Below, one piece after another: positions 1 through 12,840 of a stretch of 64,000 nucleotides of DNA. The DNA is from Apostichopus japonicus (taxonomy: Eukaryota > Echinodermata > Holothuroidea > Aspidochirotida > Stichopodidae), in NCBI RefSeq assembly GCF_037975245.1, contig NC_092563.1:11892001-11956000 (forward strand). The letters are read 5' to 3'. The notes under the pieces are model-generated. The model was given only the letters and a program-made list of their open reading frames with translations. It did no database searches and was not told the DNA's origin. Made by a program: the position numbers and the translations under genes. Numbering within the stretch: the stretch's first letter is position 1; each line of letters starts with the position of its first letter.

Positions 1-1496
1 ACAGAATTTAGGCAGATTTCGACAAACGTTCCAGGAGGTGTAGCATTTTCACGTTTGCAGAAAATGACCTCAAATGAGGTCATATTTATACATTATCAAC
101 TGACGAAATTGTAATCAATTCAATGATAAATGACGAAATGGCAGTCATTCAAATACGGTGGCAGAAAATGACAGAATTTCGACAGAATCGCACGATCGCT
201 ATAACACAGCTGACAACCTTCAGCTGCACTAAAACGAGAAGAAGAAATACAAAGACAGTAATAAGCTAAAAACATCGTAAAGGAAGGTAACACATGAAAG
301 TTAAGAAACAACCCGCAGTAACTGAATAGTATGGCGTGGGTTGCACATGCCAAGGCAGTAAAGCACTGGGATTGCTAGGAGCTATGTTTGGAGTGTATCA
401 AATATCCAACAACAGGACTTACGTACAATATGTAAGTTAACTTTGAATAGGAAGAAGAAAGTATAAAAAAAAATAATGCATTAGGGTAGGATTGCTTCAT
501 CATTATTCAGAGAGTGAAAGTAGTTTCTTTTGTTAGCAATTAAAGGTCATTTAATATTAACAGAGATCAAAGTCTGAGAACGTTGTAAACAAAACAACTG
601 TTAAAAGTGAAATGGAGGTGTAGTTCACACCAGCATCATATATATAGAGATTTGAAGTCAATGTCTGGAAACCTTGTTAACACACAAACCCAAATACATA
701 AGAATTAATGAGGATGGTAGTTGAAATGAGACCCGAATTAGTACACGATCACTGGAAGTCAATAACGGTCGTTACTCTAAAAAAAAAATAAAAAAAAAAT
801 CGTGTACAATGTTACCGTCAAATTCTCTCATATAGAATGCAGCTAGGAAACTCTAAGTTAATTGGCTTTCTGATTAACATAAGAAAGTTCAAGTGTCATT
901 TTATTTAACATGATCAGTTCACATACGAACTGTGAGTATTTTAAAGGGCAAGAATAAAAGAGTTATTGGGAAGCTTGTAGTTTACAATTTGTCCGAACGA
1001 TGATGAAGATTAATTTGTTTGATAACACGATAGCTATGATCTCATAGGAACTAAACAACTGAGTACTTATTTTCAAAGATTCATCTGCCCACATAATCGT
1101 GCCTTTTTACCTGACTTGCAAATTCGATTTCTCGAATCATCGAAATCCAATTTTGTTGTTGACAGTTATACCGTGACTATCTATTACTGACCAGATTAGG
1201 TCACGGTTGGCAACTTTCATGTACTTGTTGCTATGGTAGATTGAATAACTAACTAGGTAATTGTGGTCAATATTAAATCCATTTCCCTGACTAATCATTT
1301 GGAGTTCAGTTTCGTAATCCTTAACTGGTTAATATTATTTCATTTTTGTAATTTAATATCTTTTTGTTTCGATTATTAGTGATGACATGACAGAAAACAC
1401 TTTAAACTACAAACGTGTTAATCGTAATTTTGTCCTATAGGTAATTTAATGTTAAGTCTAATTGTGCATTGTGTCAGTGCATTCAAAGAGTTAAAG
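1..1496. other. Unique left flank, no gene recognised
   Basis: No open frame here shows a recognisable domain or a convincing splice pattern. The stretch has no counterpart upstream of genes 2 or 3, so it lies outside the tandem array. It is AT-rich with short A/T runs. Nothing else could be supported. Confidence 0.5.
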
Positions 1497-1901
1497 GTGT
1501 CTTTCGACCTCCTCTGACATTGTTTGTTAGATCACGTTAGAACTTGGAAGGTATGTGCCTGACCATATACACTTGTCCCTGAGTGGTTGATACTGTCATG
1601 GGTCAAAGGTCGGACATCAAATGTCAAGAAACTTGCAAATTGTCCTTTATGCTCGACATATTTTGTGGTTAATGACTTTTTCTAACATACGGACAAGCAT
1701 GTAATGGCTAAAAACAACAATTTTTAGATTTCTTGACCAGTGACATTTTGATCTTTGACCTATGACGTCATCAATCACGCAGCACCAGTTTACATGTATA
1801 GGCACATACTTTCCAAGTTTGAAGCACTTATTTCTCAATGGGGGGGGGCTTCTTTCCCTTTCGATACGCACGTAATTACTTTAATAAATAATTAGATATT
1901 A
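1497..1901. repeat. Upstream end of tandem repeat unit 1
   Basis: This stretch aligns by eye with 31370-31800 and 54640-55060, directly upstream of genes 2 and 3, including the GGGTCAAAGGTC motif, the TGACGTCA octamer and the AATTAGATAT end. In those copies the sequence runs straight on into the promoter. Here it is cut off by the LINE at about 1902 and resumes at about 12841. It therefore marks the left edge of the tandem array and the original upstream region of gene 1. Confidence 0.75.
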
Positions 1902-1902
1902 T

Positions 1903-2342
1903 TTAACCAGCTGGAACAGTACTCCCGAAGAAACTGCATTCGTGTGTTTGGTGTGGAGGAGAAGCCGAACGAAAATACTGACGTCATCATGATGGACCTC
2001 GCATCACAGCATCTGGGACTCAACCTGAATCCAACAGACATTGATAGGTCGCATCGGATCGGTAAGAAAGAGCCGGGTAAACCCAGGGCAATAATCGTCA
2101 AATTCCAGAACTACAAAACCAGAGAACTATGCATAAAGAACAGGCGGAAATTGAAGGGCACCCGCCTTGTAATACAGGAGGACCTAACAAAGGCGAACCA
2201 AGAGCTACTACAGGCGACGAAAAACACCACCCTGGTCAAAGCAGCCTGGTCACACGATGGCAAAGTCATCGCACTGGTAAGCAAGAACAACACCGAGTTT
2301 ACGAAACGAATCTGGGGGCTGAATGACTTGAAGCGTCTCTAG
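1903..2342 (+). pseudogene. LINE ORF1 C-terminal fragment (RNA-binding protein)
   Basis: The frame is open from the truncated 5' end of the LINE and has no ATG start, so only the C-terminal part of ORF1 remains (about 146 residues, stop at 2340-2342). It reads IRVFGVEEKPNENTD and then DRSHRIGKKEPGKPRAIIVKF. This is the pattern of the RRM-like plus C-terminal domain of L1/CR1-type ORF1 proteins (Transposase_22-like), which coat the element RNA. Basic residues are frequent, as expected for nucleic-acid binding. Not functional without its N-terminus. Confidence 0.7.
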
Positions 2343-2455
2343 CTCTTTGGCACTAGAAAATGACACTGTAAATCAATAATTAATCCAAAGGATGTATACA
2401 TTTACATATTTTTGTACTTTTTGTCTTCCTTTTTTATCACTCTGATCGAAAACAG

Positions 2456-5400
2456 GTGATGTTAGTTTGTAAAAATTGTAATCTTATCATAAGTGAAACG
2501 TATAATAAGGTTAAATGTGAAAATTGTGGTACTTTTCGTTATACGTGGTGTATCAGTAATAGGTGTAATTCTTGGATTTGTGATTCTTGTGACTCTGGTT
2601 TGCCCTTTCAAAATCTTTCAAATCACAATGATTTTTTGGAGGCACTACATGGACCAAGTCCGCAGTTCATGAATAATGATTTTTATGACTCACAAAACCT
2701 AAACTCACAAGTTCCTGTTAGTCTTTGTCGCTACTTTGACATTGGTTCCTTCAATCAACTCACTGGTAAACCTCATGTATTCTCTCTGTTTCATGTAAAC
2801 AGTCGTAGCCTAAACAAAAACTTCAACTCAATAATTGACTTTCTTTCCCTTCTTAATCATGAGTTCTCAATAATTGGCTTCAGTGAGACGTGGTTAAGTG
2901 ACCAAATATCACCTTTGTTACAAATAGATCAATATACTTTTTATAGAAAGTCACAGGGATAGCAAGAGAGGTGGTGGTGTTGGTCTTTTTATATCGAATA
3001 ATTATACGTTTGTAAAAAGGACTGACATATTTTTTTTCAATGAGGCGATAGAAAGCATTTTCATAGAAATAGCAATGAATAAGAATAATATAATCGTTGG
3101 AGTAGTCTATAGACCTCCACAGGGTTTGATATCTACATTCAATGAATATATAAATATTATACTCAATTTAATATCTAGTGAGAACAAACATGGTTATATC
3201 ATGGGGGATTTTAATATTGATTTACTAAAAAATGGAACTTCTGACTTCATAAACACTGTTTTCAAACAATTTTTTCCCTACAATTTCCAAGCCTACTCGA
3301 GTAAGTGGAACCGTGGCCTCACTTATTGACAATATATTCACCAACAATATTACTGATATCACGCCTGGCATACTACTAACGAATATAAGTGACCACTTCC
3401 CCGTTTTCATTCAAACTTCAGTAGAACAGAGTAAATCTGATTCTGGCTACTACGCTAGGAACTATTCCGACAAGAATACTACGTATTTTAATAATTTAAT
3501 ACATAATACCGACTGGAATTTCATATGTTCTATTGAGGACGTGAACGTAGCTTATTACAATTTCATTACAGTTTTTCAAAATATTTATGATGAATGCTTT
3601 CCATATATTTATATCAGTAACTCAAAGCGTCGTAAAAAGCGTCATCCTTGGATAACGACTGGTATTTTACAATCAATCAAACGTAAAAATAAACTCTATC
3701 GCAAGATGTTGAAAAACCCCAATATGGACAATTCCGACAAGTTTCGTACTTACCGTAATAAATTGACCCACATTATTCGTATTTCGAAAACTCGGTATTA
3801 TTCTGATAAGTTCAATAGTTGCAGTGGCAATTCTAAACGTACTTGGGCAATAATCAATGATGTATTACATAATAGAAAAAGTAAGTCGTCTATTCCCGAC
3901 ACGATGAAAGTCAGCAACGGTAAAACCAATGATCCTAAGCAGATTACAAACGCATTCAATGATTTCTTTATAAATGTTGGGCCCAACTTAGCGTCAGATA
4001 TTCATAGTGACACTAATCCAAATCATTACTTAAAAAATTCAAATCCTTCAACCCTTTATATGTCTCCTGCAAATGAGAGTGAAGTATTTAAAGTTGCACT
4101 TGCTTGTTTGAAACCAGATAAATCTGCCGGCTTCGATGGCATAAAGCCTTCAATACTAAGAAAGGTGTTACATTACGTTGTTCACCCTCTTACTCACATT
4201 ATAAATTTATCCTTAGCAACTGGTACTGTCCCAGATCATATAAAAATTGCGAAAGTTATCCCTGTTTACAAAGAAGGGGATCATGATGTTATAGGTAATT
4301 ATCGCCCATTTTCTGTACTAACAGGCTTCTCTAAAATCTTTGAAAGAATAGTTCATAATCGTATTTATAATTTTATCAGTAAACATGATATATTATGTTC
4401 AAAAGTCAATATGCGTATCGGCCAGGACACTCAACCGAACTTGCTTTGACTGAGGCCTTGGAGGTATTGTATGATGCCATAGATAATAAAATGACTTCCG
4501 TTGGTGTATTCTTGGACTTTTCCAAAGCGTTTGATACAATTGATCACCGTATTTTGTTTATGAAATTGTCACACTATGGCATAAGAGGCACAGGACTAGA
4601 CTGGATTAGAAGCTATTTATCAAACAGAAAACAATTTACAAATTGTCTTCATACGGATTCTGATTGCATGAATGTTGTTTGTGGGGTTCCACAAGGATCT
4701 ATATTGGGGCCCTTGCTTTTTATAATATATGTAAATGATATTTGTCATGTGTCAGATAATTGTACTATCATATCATTCGCTGATGATACTAATATTTTTT
4801 TCTCTGGCTTGGATCCTGTGGAAATGAGGGCTAGAGTTTGTCATGTGCTTGATGAATTTCATGCTTGGTTTTCAGCTAACAAACTTTCTTTAAATGTAGG
4901 TAAGACAAAATATGTTGTTTTCAATGAAGGTAGGAATAGGAATATTCTGTCTGACATACAGATGCATGGTAGTAGTCTAAAAAAAGTGTGTTTTACCACT
5001 TTTCTAGGGGTAACTATTGATTCTGGTCTGAGATGGCGTGATCACATAAATACAATATCAACAAATATTTCTCGTGGCGTTGGGATTCTTTCCAAATTGA
5101 AGCACTACTTAACAAAACATATTCTTCGTTCTTTATATTTTACTTTCATTTATCCTCACCTTACTTATTGCATTACAGTTTGGTCTGGCACGGCTGCTTA
5201 TAACATTAAGAAACTTTTTGTACTTCAAAAAAGGGCTATTCGACATATATCTTCTGCCGACTATAACGATCATACTAGTAAATTATTTGCCTCACTTAAG
5301 CTACTGAAATTACCGGACCTTGTGAAAGTTCATCTTGCTACATTCGCTTATCGCTCTATTAATGGGTATAATCCGCCCACATGTAAAAATTTATTCACTG

Positions 5401-5489
5401 TTAATAGGGAAATCCATGATTATAATACAAGACAGGCTGGTCACATACATAGACTTTTTCCCCATAGTAACCTGGGTAAACAGAGTATA
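2456..5489 (+). pseudogene. LINE ORF2: zinc finger, endonuclease and reverse transcriptase, frameshifted
   Basis: ORF2 begins with ATG at 2456. Paired cysteines (CKNCN, CENCG, CDSCD) form a PHD/RING-like finger. Endonuclease motifs follow: FHVNSRSLNKNF, SETWL, VVYRPP, GDFNIDLL and SDHFPVF. Then come reverse-transcriptase motifs: FLDFSKAFDTIDH (palm A), GVPQGSILGPLLFIIYVND (B) and FADDTNIF (catalytic aspartates). Frameshifts lie near 2955, 3290 and 4395-4440, so the enzyme cannot be made. At 5489 the frame is broken by the TIR element and continues at 12503 with RYRANTCWN and SFKSQL, stopping at 12625, as is usual for the C-terminus of this family. Confidence 0.85.
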
Positions 5490-5511
5490 CACTCTTAAAA
5501 TTCCCGGTTCA
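5490..5511 (+). repeat. Left terminal inverted repeat of the nested element
   Basis: This pairs with 12479-12500 on the opposite strand with three mismatches in 22. It starts immediately after the LINE sequence ending CAGAGTATA. Confidence 0.85.
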
Positions 5512-7080
5512 GATATGATCAGAAACGGATCAAATATGAACCAAACACTGGATCAATCGGGCACCCAACCAAGCCGGTTCAAAATGATCCGAAGACTTGG
5601 TTCAAATAAAATGATTCGATTCCGGTTCAAACTGTTTATTGATAGGATGACTACATTCCGGTTCACATTGATGTAATTCTGGTTCACACTGATTCTATCT
5701 TGGTTCAAATTGATAATCCAAAGATAACACAATGATTCAAATGAGGGTCAGGATAAAGTCTTCATATATTTATTTTTACAATATATAACTTATTACGCAA
5801 AGTACATAACTACAGGATATAAAACCAATTAATAATTATAGTAACAACAAATCATCTACACACAAAGGGATCCCCAAATATCGTTTCCTGAACATACATA
5901 CCTTCACAAAAAATATACCAACTCTCCAACTAGTTCAGTTTTGGCCACAAATTATACCTCAAGAACTGATGTTTCTTGGAAAATACAATTTTGGAGTTCC
6001 AAACTGTAGGCATAGCCTTAAATTCGATGAAGTGTATGTTAGGATATCAAGCATTATATGGAAGTTTGAAGTGTTATGCTATTTAAAAGAAATTGCTAGG
6101 TACTGAAATGTCTGACTAAACTGCTATTTAACTTCAATTTTCCTTTGACTTCTAGAGATTGTGTTAACATGGTGTCATTATGTGTGTTATTATGCCTTGA
6201 CCTATGCCTTGACCTTTGCTGACCTTTGACTTCCATGTTAAGCAAAAACAATAATCTCCTCAACAGAAGGAGATGATTGAAGTTGAAGTGATATTTACTT
6301 TTTTTAATTATGCTGTAAACACACAGGTTTCATGTACAGAGATCTTTGTATATATTACTTCAGCCTATTGCAAGGATTTAAACACTTCTAAAGATGAGAT
6401 TAAAATTTTATAATACGAAACCATACGAATAAATAGTTAAACAGTTACTTCAGATAACAAAAATAGAGAAGAAAAAGAGAAAACAAATTTCCAAGAACTA
6501 GTTAAGAGGATTTTTTCAGTAAGAGGACTTCTAAACTGCAAGATGCTATTCAGCAGCCAAAGTAAACCAAGGTGTGTTTCCAGCAAGAAGCTATGACAAT
6601 TATGAAATGCATAACAAAAGGTAAATACCATAACTGATAAGACATTGCAAATGTTGCAGGCTCACCACAGAGGATGATCTGACTCCCTTCTAAAAACTCT
6701 TGAAACTTTATAATCGTTGCAAGGAAGTGTAATGCTCAGTGGACAAAATAAACCAATTAAAAGAATAAGTGTCTCATTTAACAAGCAAAGGTAGACCAGA
6801 TAGCCTAAAATGATTTGTGATTTCTTGTCACAAAGGAACTGATAGTCCTATTAGATTGGTTAAAGTTTTTGAAGGTTAGGCTTATGTTGGTAAGCCACAA
6901 ATGTTGACATTTACTATAAATAATTTAGACAACCTTGCACAAGAAACGAGAAAACGTAAGTTGCTGCAGTTGTGTTAGCCTTATTACAAGGTTTTCAGTA
7001 TGACCATTTAACCTTAATGACTCATCGACATCGATAGAAAACAACTGAAGTAAATGAATGAATATCTACCATAAAGAATA
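5512..7080. other. Internal region of TIR element, no gene seen
   Basis: The first 230 bases are a subterminal zone with about eight GGTTCA/GGATCA motifs, in runs such as CCGGTTCA and TTGGTTCAAA. The rest is AT-rich and carries no recognisable exon. It lies downstream (3') of the minus-strand gene and may hold its 3' UTR. Confidence 0.5.
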
Positions 7081-8075
7081 TTACACCTTGGCCAAAAAGT
7101 TCTTCAGCAGGGTAACACTTGGGGCAGAGGTGCTCTTACCCTTTCCCTTACCCAGTCCATAAATACATTTTTGAATAAAATCCCAGGTGTTTTGACACTC
7201 CCATGGGTAGTCCATGTCCAAACGTATATAACTTTAAGACATATATCTAAGGCCTTCAGAAGGCTGTTGCCACATGAAATGTTCTTCCCTGCCACGACAA
7301 CAAAGACTTGTTCTGCGCATTCCCTTTCCCCTAAGGCCAACATAAACGGCTGCAACTGCTGCATGTTTTCAAGAAAGTCTGGTATGTTTGTGCCAATCTA
7401 AAGAAGAGAATAAGGGGAAACAGTATTCAGATTAAACTTTCCATTAAAATTAAGAGCTTGACAATTATATGCCCCACCCCAATACCACCAACGAGATCAG
7501 ACTTTGGTGGGCTTTTGAGAGCGACTCAAACTTGCATATCTTTTAACTGGAATTATGAAAATTGCACTATACCCTAAAAAGAGTTTAAGCTAGCTTCGCT
7601 AGTTTTAACCCTTTTGTATGACCAGGTTTAAAAAGTATCCTATGACTACCTTTTTTTCTAATCTAATGTTTGGTAAACAACAAAGTTTTAAAGACAGCAT
7701 TTTGGTTGAATCAATTGCACTTGGAATGGGTATTTTACCCCATTTTGGTACCCTTGAGCAGAGCATGTATTTATATATTTGTATGTATATATATATATAA
7801 ATATAAATATTTATATAAATATAAATACATATATATATATATATATATAAATATATTAAATATATATTCATATCAAATATATTTTGTATTAACAAGTATT
7901 ATGTAATACATAAACATTTATTTTGCGGGCCAATAGAAGTAGCTGTTTTGCATCTGCTGTCATGTAAACTTATGTGTATCAATATAAATGATCACAGATT
8001 CAACAAGGTAGGAAGTTTGATTCCAAACTCAGGGTATCATTCTTAAGTGGAAACAGGGCCTTGTTTGATAGATAG

Positions 8076-8166
<91 letters not shown>

Positions 8167-10840
8167 TATATTTGTTTGTGTGTTCTTGTTCTCTTTCACT
8201 GTGTTACTCTTACCTCCTCAAACTGAATGAAACGGCACAAAGCTTCAGGAATGGTGGCATGCTTGTTTGGGCCTTTCTTACCAACTGTCCTTGACATACC
8301 AGGAGGAAAGAGCAAAGGAAGCACCTGGATGGCAATATTACTCCTTTTCTCATCTGAAAAAAAGTAATAAAGTTCAGTATGAAAAACATTGGTCTCAGAT
8401 TTTTAAAGCGTTTTCCATTGAGTAGACATTGAGTTGAGTAGACTGATGGTGTTACCCACAGTGTGTAGCATCGCCCATCATGAATTTGATTATCCCGTTT
8501 TTTTTGGGGGGGGGGGAGGGGGTGTCCTTATCTTACAAGTGAGGCCATGTTGATATGTGATTTTTAAAAATAATGCCTCTCAAAGTAATAAATTTGTATC
8601 ACTTCAATATAACCTTGTTCTGTTTCACTATCTACCTATTTCTAGGTTCAGGAAAGAACATTGTGGCACACCACGTTTGATTATTGATATGCTTGATCTA
8701 GTGAAATGAAGCATGTCTTCTCCAACATTGATTGGGAAGGCCTATCAATTGTTTATGCTATGCATACATCAGCATATTTTTTGGTATTAGAATGGACGCA
8801 ATGTATTGTCCAATTAAATGAAAAACAGACATACAGCATGTTCACCATTTAAATAAATTAGGTAAGGATTTACAATATGCAGTAACTGTATATGCAGTTT
8901 TTTTTCTGACTGAGACATTCCACTATGAGAAATGGCACCACCTAAGCAAACTGTAAATGGAATAAGGAATGCTCTTATTCCTGTTTCAAGACAGTTCAAT
9001 ATTGTTACTAAAAAGAAATAGGAAGTGTCACATTAAGTATTTTTTTGTTAAAAAAGTATTAGAAATGGACTACCTTTTTAGCAGAAACCCAAGCCCTTCT
9101 TCGCCAGAAATGCAAAATGAAAACAATTGATTAACAAAAAATAGAAAATCACTTACTAGTGGAAAGGTTTCCATGAAAATGTAATATATCTTTCCAATCA
9201 ACCTGCTTGTTTGCATAGGCCAATACCTTCTCTTCCAGGCTCGGCCACTTCATGAATAGGGCATCACATGCCTCAGGAAACAAAATCTTGAAGCCTTGTT
9301 CTACCTACGATAACAAATGTCAGAATGTCAATAGAAGTACACTAACAGTAAGGCCCTGTATTCCAGGTGGAGATCACAATGTATGCTCAAGACTTGCTTT
9401 CAAATTATTTTGATGTGGACTGCAATGGCATGACATTCTTTAATTACTGCCTTTTTTCTTATCTTTGACATGATGGTTAATAACCATGACATAAACACAT
9501 TACATAGAATGACTGGGAATACATGACAATTAATCTCTGAATGAGTGATATTTCAACACAGGACTACTCCTGATATTTTGAACACTATTCTAGAGGTTCT
9601 GCCAAACTGTGCGTACATTTACCCACCCTTTGATACTTCTTTAACAAACAGCGTTCCATACTGGACCCAACCAAAGTGAAATGCAACAGGCTCCATTGGT
9701 CCAGTAGCTGTCTTGTGATTTCACAGCTGAATAAATTACAAAGAGCTTGCTAGCTGCAGTCCAGAATCAATGTGGTGGCGTGTGGTGTTCACTTACTTCA
9801 ATTTAAGATTAATATTTGTTTTTGTTGTCCCCACATGTACTTAAAGTGCATCTCTGTGCTGTTTGTAGATTACGTACCATTTACGTACCATTCCATCAGT
9901 ATCTATAAGTCTTGGATATTCTTTTAAGATATCTGAGAATTTCTTCTGTTTATTGTCCCTGATGTCAGCAGCTCTGGCCTTTGCAGTCTTTGCCATGAAC
10001 TCTAGAACCTGGTCTGCAGGGGCAATATGGCACTTTAACCATGTCACCATGGATGAAAGGTCTTCACTAAAATCATCTGTAGAAGTAAATAGTACACACA
10101 AGGATAAAATACATCATATCATGATAAAACTTTCATTGGTTCATAAAATTCTACACTGCCAAGAAGTAAAGCAATTACAGAGCTCTTATCTAGGACCCTG
10201 ATGCTGTGCCATCATTTCTTCATAGGAAGTTAAGAAGTGTTCAAAGAATATGAGGCAGTTGTATAATATTTAAATTGCAGCAGGACTTACATTAAATATA
10301 AAGTTAAACTTACGTAGCCGTCACGATCTTCATTATCTAGTTGCTTGAAATCTCTTACTATGGCTTTGGCCATGGCCAATTTTACGTCAGACTTCGGACT
10401 GTAAATGTAAAAAGATAAACCAGACAATTGAAGCAATCAATGAGTTTCCCTACTGTTTCGTTAATAGTGTCCTCTTGTTTAGTGCATTAGTCTGCAAGAA
10501 AGTAAGCGCTTTCCTTGGTACTTTTCCAAACAGGCTCTTAACATCAAGGAGTTCAAAATCATGAACATAACATATTCATAACATCGACAAAGTGGTGTCC
10601 AAAATGGTTTGTAATGGGACCATGCCACTGCGACATTCATTGAATGCACCGAGAAGCATCTGGGCTTACCCTTATTGTAATGAGAAGGCAATACTACACT
10701 TACTATTTTCCATATGTTGTGATAAGGTGAGAAACTAGGGCATTCACCACCTTTTTCCTGGAGTGGTAGCTTAGTAATCCTGCTTCCATTTCCTCAATTA
10801 TTGTTCTTTTTTGAAGCTTTTGAAGTATTCCTCGAATATC
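7081..10840 (-). pseudogene. Spliced gene of an uncharacterised SAMD3-like multicopy family, frameshifted
   Basis: Six minus-strand exons can be placed by GT-AG borders and protein pattern: 10704-10840 (ILQKLQKRTIIEEM, LVSHLITTYGK), 10314-10398 (SDVKLAMAKAIVRDF), 9899-10076 (ending YPRLIDTDGM), 9157-9304 (FPEACDALFMKWPSLEEK), 8214-8353 (LPLLFPPGMSR, HATIPEALCRFIQFEE) and a last exon 7081-7397 (IGTNIPDFLE, YPWECQNTWDFIQ, stop at 7081-7083). From memory, these motifs resemble large families annotated in fish and invertebrates as SAM-domain protein 3-like, of unknown function and often multicopy. The last exon has a one-base deletion just before YPWECQ. The join 10314 to 10076 is out of frame, so an exon is missing or unseen. 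The 5' end was not found. Position inside the TIR element suggests the gene travels with it. Confidence 0.6.
8067..8176. repeat. (TA)n microsatellite
   Basis: A nearly pure TA run of about 100 bases, in an intron of the minus-strand gene within the TIR element. A shorter, impure run lies at 7786-7860. Confidence 0.9.
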
Positions 10841-12478
10841 CTGTAAAAAGAAGTATAAATACAGTAAACCTAAGGGGGCAACTTGGATATATAACTTTCT
10901 GTTCAACATATACTACAGCTAACTTAACATATTTCATACCAAAGAATAATGGTCTGTTGTATTTTGGCTGGTTGCGTCAGGCCACGTGGAAATGTAGGTT
11001 CACCATATCCAGAACCCTAGCCAAAGGGGGACCCAGGATAAGGAAGCCCACATTTGCTCTTCATTTTTTTTATCTGGACCATTGATGAATGCCTGATACT
11101 GACAAAGATAAATCAAAGGAAAAAGGATACTGGTACAAAGGAAAATAAAAAGCATAATACTACATACAGTAGGTCACAGACTCAGAGTGTAGGCTATACT
11201 GTGCGTTCACAGAATCACATTAATGACCTTAACAGTGCTTCTGCGAAGCAAAGTAATACCCAAGAGCACAATTAACTCACCGACACAGCAAACTAGTCGC
11301 TAACATTGCAGTAGTGCTTAAACGTTAGTATGCTGGGTACAGTACTGCTAGTGCTTAAAACTGCAAAGTCAACCCGAATCAACGAAGTGGTAGGGGCACA
11401 ACACGAATTCATGCACTATGGATGTGTTTGGTAGATATATAGATTCGCGAAACACTATCTCATAAAACGCAATGATGCATGGGCATGACAATGAGCTTGT
11501 ATGTATACCAGAGGCAGGACACCTACAGCCAAGTTGAAGTTAACTAAAAATCTACCGACAGATTCACATTGAAATATTGCATGCTGCCTACTTCTGCTCA
11601 GAGTATGTACGGTGACAATATGACGCCCAAGCCCTACCTGAATGTTCATACAAGTGAGCAGTACACCCAACATGCATGGGCTAAGGATGTTGTTGCTAAT
11701 TTTGTTTTGTGACAATGCGGTTTTGCTGATATATTGAATTTTAAATTAAGTGACAAATAATAGAGGTGACACTGAATCTATAATTATCACTATTAGTTTT
11801 GTTTAGCTGGGTTGCTGACTGTCCATTGGGCTTAGCGAGAGCTATGTATGGTATTTTCACAGTTGTTTCATGTGAATGAAAAATAGTGCTAAGTCTACCA
11901 GCGCTTATATACGCAACATTTATAATACTCGGCCTACACACATATTTAACGTTACGAGTGCCTGTGGGTGTAAGTAACGTGATTGCCTAAGTAAGGCCTA
12001 GAATACTGCACGTATACCTAATGGGTCACGATATACGTAACCGTAGAAAAGGCGAGCCTACATCACAACGGCTCCATTCGACAATCTACAGTATTACGTA
12101 CAGAAAATTGCATTTTTGGAAAGAAAGTTTAAATTAATAGAGCAACTGGAGTCAGAAAAATGCTGCTCGGGTAACTTTTCATAAACATTTTACCTTTGAA
12201 GAATGCGACAAACGTTCCAAGACCCCATTCTACATGCTTTTCTTCAACAAATTCCATCGTTCACTCGAGTCATAGGTTCAGCGTCAGAAGGCACGTGACC
12301 AATAGGTTGCTCTCGACCAATGGGAATTCTGCATTGCTGTTGATCAGGGAACTGGTTCAAAAGCGTTTGAAGACTTTCCCACCATGCATGCAAAATAGGT
12401 TCGAAGTGATTGCGTAAACGGTTCAGAGTGATCAGAAACGGTTCAAATTAAAATGACACGGAAATCGGATCATTTATT
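10841..12478. other. 5' side of the TIR-element gene and right subterminal zone
   Basis: The first exon(s) and promoter of the minus-strand gene should lie here, but none could be placed. The last 150 bases (about 12340-12478) carry GGTTCA motifs like those at the other end, for example GGTTCAAAAG, CGGTTCAGAG and CGGTTCAAAT. Nothing else is recognisable. Confidence 0.45.
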
Positions 12479-12500
12479 TGAACCGGTAGTTCTAAGAGTG
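12479..12500 (-). repeat. Right terminal inverted repeat of the nested element
   Basis: Reverse complement of the left end with three mismatches in 22. It is followed directly by TA and the resumed LINE reading frame. Confidence 0.85.
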
Positions 12501-12840
12501 TACGTTATCGGGCAAACACTTGCTGGAATTATCTACTTAATCATCATGATCATATACAAAATGATTCTCAGTCACCACGTTCCTTTAAAAGTCAATTAAG
12601 CGAGGTTTACATAAGTGATTATTGATCCATAATACTTTTTAGAAATCTTTGTTTGTTTATATCGTTAACTCTGATAACTTAATTATTTTCCTTCTTTAGG
12701 GAGTGGCTCTGCTCGATAAGCCTTTCAGGTTTTTAGATCACTTCCTTTCTCTTTATACTCAATTTCATATCTGTAAACGTTTGTATGACATACAATGTAC
12801 CGTATATTGAGAAAAAACAAATAAATGAAATGAAATGAAA

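Larger units (their letters stand above)
5490..12500 (-). mobile_element. 7.0-kb terminal-inverted-repeat element nested in the LINE
   Basis: The ends are imperfect inverted repeats (19 of 22 matches) beginning CACTCTTA and ending CCGGTTCA. The flanking dinucleotide TA occurs on both sides (5488-5489 and 12501-12502). Removing the insert with one TA restores the LINE reading frame, so the boundaries are exact. Both subterminal regions are rich in GGTTCA-type motifs. The only coding content found is a decayed spliced gene on the minus strand. The CACT- start and 2-bp target duplication recall the CACTA/Mirage/Chapaev group, but no transposase of that group was seen, so the superfamily is left open. 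Confidence 0.85.
1902..12840 (+). mobile_element. 5'-truncated CR1/L2-like non-LTR retrotransposon, split by a nested TIR element
   Basis: The LINE occupies 1902-5489 and 12503-12840. In order it has the end of ORF1, a cysteine-rich finger, an AP-type endonuclease, a reverse transcriptase and a 3' end with a short ATGAA-type tandem tail near 12825-12840. The ORF2 C-terminus resumes in the same frame at 12503 after the inserted TIR element. Flanks match the uninterrupted sequence around 31790-31805, and a short ATTTAA-like duplication is visible at both ends. The CR1/L2-like label rests on motif style; another clade of the same group is possible. It is dead: 5' truncated, three frameshifts and a nested insertion. 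Confidence 0.85.

Noticed and set aside
5490-12500. Firm assignment of the TIR element to the CACTA or Tc1/mariner group
   Set aside because: The CACT- start and TA duplication are suggestive of each in part, but no matching transposase was seen, so no superfamily name is claimed.
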